From Anaerolineae bacterium (GTDB lineage: Bacteria > Chloroflexota > Anaerolineae > B4-G1 > SLSP01): a stretch of 21,741 nucleotides of DNA. This document shows positions 15,482 to 21,741 of this stretch, in pieces. The stretch covers positions 1 to 21,741 of the forward strand of contig JAFGSL010000566.1 in assembly GCA_016934645.1 (NCBI GenBank). The letters run 5' to 3'. The translations under genes were made by a program, and so were the position numbers. The first letter of the stretch is position 1. Each line of letters opens with the position of its first letter. The notes under the pieces were generated by a model, which saw only the letters and a program-made list of their open reading frames with translations, did not search any database and was not told where the DNA came from.

Positions 15482-16065
15482 AACTGTTACGGGATCTGCC
15501 CACACGGCTTGAGACCGAACGCTTGTATCTGCGTCCCTACCGGGCGGGCGATGGCCCGATGTACCTGGTGGTGGGACTGCGCAACCGTGCGCACCTCGCG
15601 CGTTACGAAGCTGAAAATCCTCTGACGACGATCAACGATGAAGTGGAAGCGGAAAACCTCATCCGGGATCTGGTGTTCGAATGGGAGAAGGGCTCCTCTT
15701 TCTTTTGGGGTGCCTTTGATCGAAAGACCGATGCGTTTGTCGCGCAAATCTACATCGGGGTGTCCGGCCGACATCTGCCGGCATGCGAACTTGGCTACAT
15801 TGCGGATTGCGATCATGAAGGGCGGGGCTACGTCACCGAAGCGGCCAAGGCGGCCCTAGCTTTCGTCTTCGACCACCTGCAGGCGCATCGCGTTTCGCTT
15901 CACTGCGACGAAACCAACGTCCGCAGCGCGCGGGTGGCTGAGCGGTGTGGTTTTACGTTGGAAGGGCGCATCCGGGAGGACAAACGCGATCCGGATGGCG
16001 GCTTTACCGATACGTTGTGCTATGGATTGCTCCGGCGTGAGTACGAATCTGATTTTAAAGACTAA
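15478..16065 (+). CDS. GNAT-family N-acetyltransferase (RimJ/RimL type)
   Basis: This 195-residue protein begins [19 protein letters not shown], the typical opening of RimJ/RimL-like acetyltransferases. It has the acetyl-CoA site in [20 protein letters not shown] (about 105-123) and the closing motif [27 protein letters not shown]. It should transfer an acetyl group to an amine on a protein or small molecule; the acceptor is unknown. The start is a TTG at 15478 overlapping the preceding stop by 3 nt (TTGA), with AAGGAG at 15463-15468, so translation is probably coupled to the reductase. No better ATG or GTG lies in frame before the conserved region. Its 3' end is overlapped by the LuxR regulator start. 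Confidence 0.85.
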   Translation: MKLLRDLPTRLETERLYLRPYRAGDGPMYLVVGLRNRAHLARYEAENPLTTINDEVEAENLIRDLVFEWEKGSSFFWGAFDRKTDAFVAQIYIGVSGRHLPACELGYIADCDHEGRGYVTEAAKAALAFVFDHLQAHRVSLHCDETNVRSARVAERCGFTLEGRIREDKRDPDGGFTDTLCYGLLRREYESDFKD

Positions 16066-18805
16066 GCTCCACATCCCACCGACGCGGCCCGAATTGACGG
16101 CGCGCGCGCGGCTGATGGAGCGATTGAACGCAGGCTGGCGCGCCGGGTACCGGCTGATCCTCGTCTCTGCGCCGGCCGGTTATGGCAAAACGACGTTGTT
16201 GAGCGCCTGGGCAGGCGCGCAACCGGCGGCCTGGTTGTCGTTGGACGACGAGGACAACGATCCGGCGCGCTTTACAGCGCACCTGATCGCGGCGCTCCAA
16301 ACGCGGGAACCGGCAATCGGTGAGGAGGTGTTGGATGCACTCCGCGCGTTACAACCCCCGTCTATGGAGGTGATGGTTGCGGCAGTGGTCAATCAATTGG
16401 ATGGCGTTGCCGGTCCGCTGGCGCTGGTACTCGACGATTATCACCTGATCACGGCCCTGCCGGTTCACCAGGCCCTCGATTTTTTGCTCGATCATCTCCC
16501 CGCACAGATGCGCGTGGTGATCGCGACCCGCTCCGATCCTCTTTTGCCTCTGGCGCGATTGCGCGGGCGCGGTCACTTGCTGGAACTGCGTCAGGATGAC
16601 CTGCGCTTTACGTCCGAAGAAGCCGGGCAGTTTCTCGCGGAGACGATGGGGCTGGCGCTTTCCAACGCCGACGTAATGGCTTTGACTGCGTGTACCGAAG
16701 GATGGGTCGCCGGTTTGCAGATGGCGGCGCTTTCCCTACGGGGGTGCGCAGATTCCACCGCTTTCATCGAAGCGTTCAGTGGCACCCATCGCTACATCCT
16801 TGAATATTTGCTCGAAGAAGTGCTGAACCGCCAACCCGAAGCCATACAGATGTTTCTGATGAAAACAGCGGTGCTGGATCGCCTGAGTGGGCCGTTGTGC
16901 GACGCGGTTCTGGGTGAGAGTGCGCCGGGGCAGGTCGATGCTCAGGCTATTTTGGACGATTTCGAGCGCGCCAATCTGTTTATCATTCCGCTGGACGACG
17001 AAAGGGGCTGGTATCGCTATCACCGGCTTTTTGCGGAACTGCTGCGCCATCGCCTGCGGCAGGTTACCGACGCCGAAACCATCGCGGCGCTGTATCTGCG
17101 CGCCAGTGCGTGGTATGAAAGGGAGGGTCTAATTGCCGAAGCGGTGGCCTGTGCGCTGGCGGCCCCTGATGACGCGTATGCCACCTCCCTCGTCGAACGT
17201 CACGTGTTGCCGTTTTTCTATCGCAGCGAAACTGTCTTGGTCTACTCCTGGCTCAAGGCGCTACCTGAAGCGCTGCTGCGTGACCGCCCGCTGTTGTGTG
17301 CCGTCTATGCCGGTTGTCTGGTGCTCGTGGAGCAGTCGGCGCTGACCTTTTCCCAAGCCGAAGCGTGGCTAAATATGGCAGAAAGTGGGCTGGCAAGCGC
17401 TGCCTCTGCATCTTCGAGGGAAGCGACCGGTTTTATCCTCAAGTTCCGCGCTTATCTGGCCCGGTTTCGCGGAGCAGCGCCGGCTGAAGTTATCGCCCTT
17501 TCGCAACAAGCTCTGGAGCGTCTCTCGGATGGGAATTCGTGGTTTCGCAGCGCGCTCCATTTCAACCTGGGTACGTGCTATTGGGAATTGGGAGACGAAG
17601 ACGCTGCTGCTCACTCCTGGGCGATGGCTCGCGCGGTGGGCGAAGCGTGCGACGATCTGTTCAATGCGTTCAGCGCCGTGTATTCGCAAGCGATGATCGT
17701 CCGCTTCAAGGGACGCTTGCACGAAGCTGCATCGATCTGTGAGGATGCGCTTCAGTCTATGGTTGTTCCTGCCGGGCGCTTGGGGCACTCGCCGCCGATT
17801 GCAGGCGTGCTACACGTGATGGCGGGTCACATTCACGTGGAATGGAATGATCTGGACGTTGCTGAACGTATGTTGACGCAGGGATTGGCGCTGCTTGCGT
17901 TGACCTCCGCCACTTCCGTGCGTCTGGAAGGGCATTTTGCGCTGGCGCGTTTGAAGCAGGCACAGGGACATGGGGCCGAGGCGTTCGAGGTACTCCGCCG
18001 AATCGAGCAGTTATGTGCTGCTAATGCATCATCTGGATACCGTATGTCGTTCTATCAAGGTGCTGCCCACGTTGCCTTGCATAAGGCTAGGCTGTGGGTG
18101 CAACAGGTGGTCTACAACCCGGATCACCTGGATGATGCCGTGCGTTGGGCGCGCGAGTGGGACATCACGCTGGACGTCGAACGCTACACGACGTCGCGGC
18201 TTGTCCTGGCGCGCCTGATCATCGCCCAACACCGCCAACGCGCCGGTCAGCCGTTGTTCGATCTGCCCGCGCTATTCGATTTTCTGGCACGGCAGCTTCA
18301 GGAGGCACGGGGCAGGAGCGCCGTGGGTTGGCAGATCGAAGCGTTGATTCTGCAAGCACTTGCCTATCATGTTCGAGGCGATCTGGCGCAGGCTTTGTCT
18401 GCGCTGCATCAGGCGCTTGTCCTGGCTGAACCGGAGGGATATACGCGCATCTTTTTGGATGAAGGACCGCCGTTGGCTGAATTGCTGCGGCTGGGTGCGC
18501 AACGCGATGTGTGGCGCACCCCTCGTCTGATTGCTCACGCGGACCGGTTGCTGGATGCTTTTCCCGACTACACTACGGAAGTCACTGTGCCGTTTTTGCC
18601 CTCCGGCTTGATCGAACCCTTGAGTGAGCGTGAAATGGAAGTGTTGCGCTTGCTGAACGACGGTCTTTCCAATCGCCAGATTGCTGAGGAACTGATTGTG
18701 ACCGTCGGCACCGTCAAAACGCATGTCCACAACATCTACGGCAAGTTAGGCGTCAAGCGCCGCACCGAAGCCATTGCCCGTGCCAGAGACTTGCATTTGC
18801 TATAA
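16037..18805 (+). CDS. MalT-like LuxR-family ATP-dependent transcriptional regulator
   Basis: The protein is 922 residues from GTG 16037. It starts [20 protein letters not shown], the usual N-terminus of these large regulators; an upstream in-frame GTG at 15947 would add 30 residues unlike the family. The STAND ATPase shows Walker [10 protein letters not shown] (K51) and Walker [10 protein letters not shown] (D133-D134), then the [17 protein letters not shown] element. Residues about 380-840 are helical TPR-like sensor repeats. The C-terminal LuxR helix-turn-helix is [20 protein letters not shown] followed by [20 protein letters not shown]. It probably binds ATP and an inducer, then oligomerises on DNA. 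It overlaps the acetyltransferase by 29 nt and has no clear ribosome binding site, so it is probably translationally coupled. It may control its own operon; the inducer is unknown. Confidence 0.92.
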   Translation: MSTNLILKTKLHIPPTRPELTARARLMERLNAGWRAGYRLILVSAPAGYGKTTLLSAWAGAQPAAWLSLDDEDNDPARFTAHLIAALQTREPAIGEEVLDALRALQPPSMEVMVAAVVNQLDGVAGPLALVLDDYHLITALPVHQALDFLLDHLPAQMRVVIATRSDPLLPLARLRGRGHLLELRQDDLRFTSEEAGQFLAETMGLALSNADVMALTACTEGWVAGLQMAALSLRGCADSTAFIEAFSGTHRYILEYLLEEVLNRQPEAIQMFLMKTAVLDRLSGPLCDAVLGESAPGQVDAQAILDDFERANLFIIPLDDERGWYRYHRLFAELLRHRLRQVTDAETIAALYLRASAWYEREGLIAEAVACALAAPDDAYATSLVERHVLPFFYRSETVLVYSWLKALPEALLRDRPLLCAVYAGCLVLVEQSALTFSQAEAWLNMAESGLASAASASSREATGFILKFRAYLARFRGAAPAEVIALSQQALERLSDGNSWFRSALHFNLGTCYWELGDEDAAAHSWAMARAVGEACDDLFNAFSAVYSQAMIVRFKGRLHEAASICEDALQSMVVPAGRLGHSPPIAGVLHVMAGHIHVEWNDLDVAERMLTQGLALLALTSATSVRLEGHFALARLKQAQGHGAEAFEVLRRIEQLCAANASSGYRMSFYQGAAHVALHKARLWVQQVVYNPDHLDDAVRWAREWDITLDVERYTTSRLVLARLIIAQHRQRAGQPLFDLPALFDFLARQLQEARGRSAVGWQIEALILQALAYHVRGDLAQALSALHQALVLAEPEGYTRIFLDEGPPLAELLRLGAQRDVWRTPRLIAHADRLLDAFPDYTTEVTVPFLPSGLIEPLSEREMEVLRLLNDGLSNRQIAEELIVTVGTVKTHVHNIYGKLGVKRRTEAIARARDLHLL

Positions 18806-18806
18806 T
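18798..18806 (+). promoter_or_regulatory. Extended -10 promoter (TGCTATAAT) overlapping the LuxR stop codon
   Basis: TGCTATAAT is a perfect extended -10 element; the TAA stop of the LuxR gene (18803-18805) is part of it. A transcript would begin near 18813 and cover a small hairpin and the next gene. No -35 at the right distance is convincing, which an extended -10 tolerates. Confidence 0.5.
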
Positions 18807-18828
18807 TTCCTCCTAAATCAACCGCCCA

Positions 18829-18846
18829 ATCTATCTTTTGATAGAT
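18829..18846 (+). promoter_or_regulatory. Small hairpin before the hypothetical gene
   Basis: ATCTATC (18829-18835) and GATAGAT (18840-18846) pair perfectly over 7 bp around a TTTT loop. The right arm takes in the first two bases of the ATG at 18845, so that start would be partly hidden. This is one reason to prefer the ATG at 18881. Confidence 0.4.
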
Positions 18847-18867
18847 GACGCGCGCCGGATTTGCGGG

Positions 18868-18873
18868 TATGAT
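18868..18873 (+). promoter_or_regulatory. -10-like TATGAT, 7 nt before the ATG at 18881
   Basis: TATGAT is followed by exactly 7 nt (GGACGTT) and then ATG, the same geometry as TATAAT and ATG at the SARP gene. This suggests a second, leaderless start for the small gene. It competes with the extended -10 at 18798. Confidence 0.35.
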
Positions 18874-18880
18874 GGACGTT

Positions 18881-19123
18881 ATGAGACAGAAGACGCGCAA
18901 GCCAGACGAATACCAGATCCACATCCAGGGCCATCTAGATTCACAGTGGTCGGACTGGTTCGAGAACATGACCTTGACCCACAACCCGGATGGCACGACA
19001 ACACTCGCCGGTCCGGTGGTGGACCAGTCGGCACTGTATGGGATGCTGGACAAACTGCGTGATCTGGGTCTTCAACTCGTCGCGGTCAACCGTGTGGGAT
19101 CGGAGCCGGAAAAGGTCCTGTGA
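18881..19123 (+). CDS. Small conserved hypothetical protein (80 aa)
   Basis: From ATG 18881 the protein is 80 residues, soluble, with no signal peptide. Its core reads YQIHIQGHLDSQWSDWFENM, then LTHNPDGTTTLAGPVVDQSALYGMLDKL and RDLGLQLVAVNRV. I recall this layout (IxGxLdxxWsxWFdgltit, GPVxDQaaLhGLLxkirDLgLpLlsv) from many short bacterial hypotheticals, often beside regulators; no function is known to me. An in-frame ATG at 18845 would add 12 residues (92 aa), but that extension is outside the conserved core and neither start has a Shine-Dalgarno sequence. It follows the LuxR gene by 75 nt and converges on the SIMPL gene. Confidence 0.75.
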   Translation: MRQKTRKPDEYQIHIQGHLDSQWSDWFENMTLTHNPDGTTTLAGPVVDQSALYGMLDKLRDLGLQLVAVNRVGSEPEKVL

Positions 19124-19133
19124 GGTTTCGTGA

Positions 19134-19167
19134 GCGAAGTGATTGACCGAAAGGTCAATCACTTCGC
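19134..19167. terminator. Perfect 15-bp hairpin with GAAA loop between convergent genes
   Basis: GCGAAGTGATTGACC (19134-19148) pairs without mismatch with GGTCAATCACTTCGC (19153-19167) around GAAA. The right arm contains the stop codon and the last two codons of the leftward SIMPL gene. No T-run follows on either strand, so factor-independent termination is uncertain, but the place between convergent genes fits a two-way transcript end or an RNA-stabilising hairpin. On the rightward transcript the loop is a GNRA tetraloop. Confidence 0.65.
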
Positions 19168-19923
19168 CGTCATCGCAAAACTCACCGCTACCCGCGCCGT
19201 GACGCTGATCTGCCCCGGCGCGAGGCTGCTGTCGAAGCTCGCGTAGTCTCCGTTGACTTCCTGGATCACGTTTTGCGTCATTCCACCCCAGCGTCCCCAC
19301 CAGCCACTGCCGTAACCCGACCACCAGGCGTTGGCCTCCTCCTGGATGCTGCGCGGTGCGCCCAATTTCTGGTCCAGCGTCGTAGCCATCGCGGTGGCCT
19401 TCTCGCGGGCAGCCTGTAGTGCCAGTTCGCGCGCCTCATCGCGATATTTGCGCAGGTTGGTGGTGCGGAAGTCGATGCTGTGGACGTAGTTCACGCCGGA
19501 TTCCAGCAGATCGCTGAGCAGGTCCTCGAATTTCGTCAGGTCGCGCAGCGTGATGGCGATCGTCTTGTGGACGAAGTACCCCACAAACTCGCGCTGCGTG
19601 TAGCCGTCGTTGTAGCGCGGCTCGATGTGAAGGTAATCCGTCTGGACGTGCCCCGGCGGGATGTTGTACTCCTCTGCCAGCGCCAGCACTCTGGCGACGA
19701 TTTGGTCGTTCTGGTTTTTCGCTGTTGCAAGAACCTTATCCGACGTTTCGATGCCCAGGTGCAAGATAACCTCATCGGGCATGATGCGGACTTCCGCCTC
19801 GCCACTCACGCTGATGGAACCGGCTTCGGCGGCGGGTTGAGGATCATCGCTGACCGCCCATCCGGCCAAGAGAAACACGGCGAACAGTACCAAAGCTATA
19901 AAGAGAACGCGTTTTTGCTGCAT
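19159..19923 (-). CDS. Exported SIMPL-domain (DUF541) protein
   Basis: The 254-residue protein starts at ATG 19923-19921, 6 nt after GAGGAGG; an in-frame TTG at 19938 overlaps that ribosome binding site and is rejected. Residues 5-24 are a hydrophobic export signal or anchor. The SIMPL domain follows: ISVSGEAEVRIMPDEVILHL (37-56), the NQNDQIVARVL helix, and ALQAAREKATAMATTLDQKL. SIMPL proteins are periplasmic or surface-exposed; some relate to oxidative stress, outer-membrane channels or kinase signalling, but the role is usually unknown. A short W/G-rich insert (NAWWSGYGSGWWGRWGG) lies near residues 205-221. It ends inside a perfect hairpin, converging on the small hypothetical gene, and is divergent from the lyase gene. 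Confidence 0.88.
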   Translation of the reverse strand: MQQKRVLFIALVLFAVFLLAGWAVSDDPQPAAEAGSISVSGEAEVRIMPDEVILHLGIETSDKVLATAKNQNDQIVARVLALAEEYNIPPGHVQTDYLHIEPRYNDGYTQREFVGYFVHKTIAITLRDLTKFEDLLSDLLESGVNYVHSIDFRTTNLRKYRDEARELALQAAREKATAMATTLDQKLGAPRSIQEEANAWWSGYGSGWWGRWGGMTQNVIQEVNGDYASFDSSLAPGQISVTARVAVSFAMTAK

Positions 19924-19943
19924 AGGTTTCCTCCTCAAAAACA

Positions 19944-19974
19944 GTCTGATCGTCGTTAGTCGGGTAGTCTGATC
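19944..19974. repeat. Octamer-like tandem array (GTCNGNTA type) before the SIMPL gene
   Basis: Read on the plus strand: GTCTGATC, GTCGTTA, GTCGGGTA, GTCTGATC, four units each beginning GTC. The first and last units, with the A before them, form an exact 9-bp direct repeat (AGTCTGATC at 19943 and 19966). On the SIMPL strand the array ends 7 nt before the Shine-Dalgarno sequence. Confidence 0.5.
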
Positions 19975-20103
19975 TATGCTCTATCCTACGCTGTGATTGT
20001 GACAGGTCCGTGATAAAGCCTGGACACTTCTCGTACAGCCTTTCCTCTGCTTGTTTCTGTCCTGTTCTGCGGTAAACTTTGACCTAACGGGTTGACCGGT
20101 TTT

Positions 20104-20131
20104 CCAACTTTTAACCTTCAACCTGCAACTT
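20104..20131. repeat. Heptamer tandem array, 4 units (CAACCTT type), before the lyase gene
   Basis: Four consecutive 7-bp units: CCAACTT, TTAACCT, TCAACCT, GCAACTT. The array ends 4 nt before GGAGGAG (20136-20142), the ribosome binding site of the lyase gene. The unit differs from the AATTCGT array at 1190 but the position is the same. Confidence 0.65.
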
Positions 20132-20148
20132 TTTTGGAGGAGACTACG

Positions 20149-21267
20149 ATGATCGAACTGGCTAAATCGAAATTGTTTACCCCCTGGACCGATCCGGATT
20201 CCGGGGTGACGAGCTACATTCTGACGCAAAAGGTCGCGCCGGTGCAGGAGGCGTTCTATTTCGTCAACAACAGCATAACGGCAGATGGGCGCTACTGGTG
20301 GTTCTACTGCGCGTTCCCGCCATCGGGAACGGCAGGGCAAGGGCGCACACTCGGCGTGCTGGATTTTGCGACGCAGGAGGTACGCCACTTCCCCGATACG
20401 CAATTCAACCACGCTTCGCCCTTTGTAGCCGATGAAACGGGTGACGTCTACTGGGGCATGGGCGATGCGGTCTGGCGGCGCGGCCCGCAGCCTCACGATG
20501 ATGCCACACTGGTCAATCGCTTGCCCGAGGAGCTGACGCTGATGCGCCCCATCGAGCGCGTGGCGACCCATCTCACGAAGTCGGCGGATGGCAGGGCGTT
20601 CTTCATTGACGCGTCGGTGGGCCTGCAATTCCTCTTCGGCGCGCTGCCTGTGGATGGCAGCGACTTCGAGCTGTGGCACACGTTCCAGCGCAACCACAAT
20701 CACGCGCAGTTCAGCCCCACAGATCCCAACTGCGTGCTCTTCGCCGAGGAGAACCATCCTGACCCTATAACCGGTCTGCGCTTTCGCATTATCGATCGCC
20801 TATGGCTTATCCGGCGCGGCGAGAAGCCCCATCCGATTATGCCAACGCCTACGCGCCTCACGCACGAGTGGTGGGACCCCGACGGGCAGCACGTGTATTG
20901 CATCAAGAGCGACGTGGGCGTGTGGCGGGTGGACATCGCTACGGGGGCCGTCGAGGAAATCCCCTTCCCGGGCGGGCGCTGGCATTCGCATAGCAGCGTG
21001 ACGGGGCAGTATCTCATCGGCGATGCCAATCCACGCTTTTACCGGGGCTGCCCTTCGACGGTGAACTTCCTGAACCGCGAGACAGGCAAGAGCGTGCGCC
21101 TGGTGGACAACCCGGAGATGCCGAACTACACCGGTGCGAAGTACCACATCGATCCGCACCCGCGCTTCTGCTTTGGGGATCAGGTCGTCGTCTTCACCAC
21201 CACCGTGCGCGGCGTGGTGGATGTAGCGATGGCCTACACGGCGGACTTGATCACTCGCACATCTTAA
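20149..21267 (+). CDS. Oligogalacturonate lyase-like beta-propeller protein
   Basis: The 372-residue protein has no signal peptide, so it is probably cytoplasmic. Motifs fit the oligogalacturonate lyase family, a seven-bladed propeller that cleaves unsaturated digalacturonate during pectin breakdown: FNHASPFVADETGDVYWG, THLTKSADGRAFFIDA, NHNHAQFSPTDPNCVLFAEE (H183, H185), LTHEWWDPDGQHVY (H239), WHSHSSVTGQYLIGD (H279, H281) and YHIDPHPRF (H333, H337). The conserved histidines probably bind the catalytic metal. The start is ATG 20149, 6 nt after GGAGGAG; an in-frame ATG at 20092 lies before the heptamer array and is rejected. No other pectin genes are nearby, so the true substrate may differ. 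A large hairpin follows 12 nt after the stop. Confidence 0.72.
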   Translation: MIELAKSKLFTPWTDPDSGVTSYILTQKVAPVQEAFYFVNNSITADGRYWWFYCAFPPSGTAGQGRTLGVLDFATQEVRHFPDTQFNHASPFVADETGDVYWGMGDAVWRRGPQPHDDATLVNRLPEELTLMRPIERVATHLTKSADGRAFFIDASVGLQFLFGALPVDGSDFELWHTFQRNHNHAQFSPTDPNCVLFAEENHPDPITGLRFRIIDRLWLIRRGEKPHPIMPTPTRLTHEWWDPDGQHVYCIKSDVGVWRVDIATGAVEEIPFPGGRWHSHSSVTGQYLIGDANPRFYRGCPSTVNFLNRETGKSVRLVDNPEMPNYTGAKYHIDPHPRFCFGDQVVVFTTTVRGVVDVAMAYTADLITRTS

Positions 21268-21278
21268 GAATTGTGTTC

Positions 21279-21325
21279 GGTTGGTCTCTGACCGTGCCCG
21301 TTGGTGGCGCGGTCGGAGACCGGCC
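21279..21325. terminator. 16-bp stem-loop after the lyase gene
   Basis: GGTCTCTGACCG (21283-21294) pairs with CGGTCGGAGACC (21310-21321) with one G-T pair. Two G-T and two G-C pairs extend it outward to 21279/21325. The loop is 15 nt. No T-run follows. It may act as a transcript 3' end or be one copy of a dispersed GGTC(T/G)GAGACC palindrome. Confidence 0.55.
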
Positions 21326-21365
21326 ACAGCGTATTGTGGTATGTACATTATTGATTGAGGTATAA

Positions 21366-21741
21366 ATGGATTTCAACGAAGCTCAACAACGTTTTCAATC
21401 TTTGGAGGATCGGCGCCATCAGCGCACGATTACACCGGAGCAGTACCGCGCGGAACTGAACTTGCTGCGCGTGACCGACGCCTGGGGACGGCTGTGGATG
21501 CCGCAAGAACGCACCGGACAGTGGTTTGTCTACGAAAACGGGCAATGGCGGGCTGCACAGCCGCCGATTCAGCCACCGCCACCGCCGCCACCCGCTCCCG
21601 TTGGCCCACAACCGCGTCAAAAAGGCCCGCAGCCGGTGCGACCGCAACTGCGCTCCGCAATGCGGCCACAACCCGTCGCACAGACCGAAAAGGGTGGGGG
21701 ATGTGGCAAAGTTGTGCTCTACCTGGTGTTGTGGGCTGTGA
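21366..21741 (+). CDS. Proline-rich, probably membrane-anchored protein, N-terminal part
   Basis: The gene begins at ATG 21366 (TGAGG at 21356-21360, 5 nt away) and is still open after 125 codons at the window edge. Residues 1-66 form a compact domain: a charged helix (FNEAQQRFQSLEDRR), TITPEQYRAELNLLRVTDAW, GRLWMPQERTGQWFVYENGQ and WRAAQPP. I recall similar short YRxxlnxLrVtDxxGrxWm / GqWxvxxGxxW modules from Chloroflexota, followed by a flexible linker and membrane segments. Here a proline-rich, basic linker (about 67-110, with a PPPPPPP run) leads to GGGCGKVVLYLVLWAV, the start of a hydrophobic segment. Function is unknown; the N-terminal part is likely a cytoplasmic sensing or interaction domain. 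Confidence 0.7.
   Translation, partial: MDFNEAQQRFQSLEDRRHQRTITPEQYRAELNLLRVTDAWGRLWMPQERTGQWFVYENGQWRAAQPPIQPPPPPPPAPVGPQPRQKGPQPVRPQLRSAMRPQPVAQTEKGGGCGKVVLYLVLWAV

Noticed and set aside
15947..16036. Upstream start for the LuxR regulator
   Set aside because: The extra 30 residues are an out-of-frame copy of the acetyltransferase 3' end; family similarity starts at GTG 16037.
20092..20148. Upstream start for the oligogalacturonate-lyase-like gene
   Set aside because: It would translate the heptamer array and the ribosome binding site; ATG 20149 has GGAGGAG at 6 nt.
1..21741. tRNA, rRNA, transposase or phage genes
   Set aside because: I saw no cloverleaf with a CCA-type end, no rRNA stretch, and no transposase or integrase motifs in any credible frame.

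Overview
The window looks like a chromosomal piece of a moderately high-GC member of the Chloroflexota, probably Anaerolineae or Caldilineae. This rests on family-level recognition, not on a search. The pointers are a BTAD/SARP activator with the N-terminus usual in that phylum, a MalT-like LuxR regulator starting [14 protein letters not shown], a very large secreted protein ending in IFLPLVLR, a deazaflavin-type reductase, and intergenic spacers carrying 7-8 bp tandem repeats and palindromes.

Left part (1-13404). A partial SARP-type activator runs leftward off the edge. Divergent from it is a three-gene cluster: a lone receiver-domain protein (521-898), a 72-residue protein of unknown function (980-1198) and a 4023-residue exported protein (1247-13318) closed by a strong intrinsic terminator. 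The giant protein has a signal peptide, an interrupted cadherin-like domain with a LamG lectin fold nested inside it, a proprotein-convertase P-domain, He_PIG and Big_9 type Ig-like repeats, a DUF11 domain, a second LamG, an F5/8 type C (discoidin) domain, four DUF4397-like repeats, an FN3 domain, C-terminal Ig-like domains and a C-terminal tail motif. About 1250 residues match nothing I recognise. The LamG and discoidin modules lie in sharp GC troughs, which suggests modular acquisition.

Middle part (13627-18805). A tightly packed rightward operon encodes a PHP-type metallohydrolase (CehA/McbA-like), a deazaflavin-dependent (DUF385-like) oxidoreductase, a GNAT acetyltransferase and a 922-residue MalT-like LuxR regulator. 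The last three overlap or nearly overlap, so they are probably translationally coupled. The 308-base gap before the operon has a terminator and a pair of mutually inverted 15-bp palindromes.

Right part (18798-21741). A small conserved hypothetical gene converges on a leftward SIMPL (DUF541) exported protein, and a perfect 15-bp hairpin lies between them. Divergent from SIMPL is an oligogalacturonate-lyase-like beta-propeller enzyme, followed by a large hairpin and then the first 125 codons of a proline-rich, probably membrane-anchored protein that runs off the right edge.

Themes. Three genes (giant protein, SIMPL, oligogalacturonate lyase) share the same 5' layout: a short tandem repeat ending 1-7 nt before a strong Shine-Dalgarno sequence placed exactly 6 nt from ATG. 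Two other genes look leaderless, with a -10 hexamer exactly 7 nt before ATG. The most novel content is the giant protein, its operon with a receiver protein, and its unassigned beta-rich regions.
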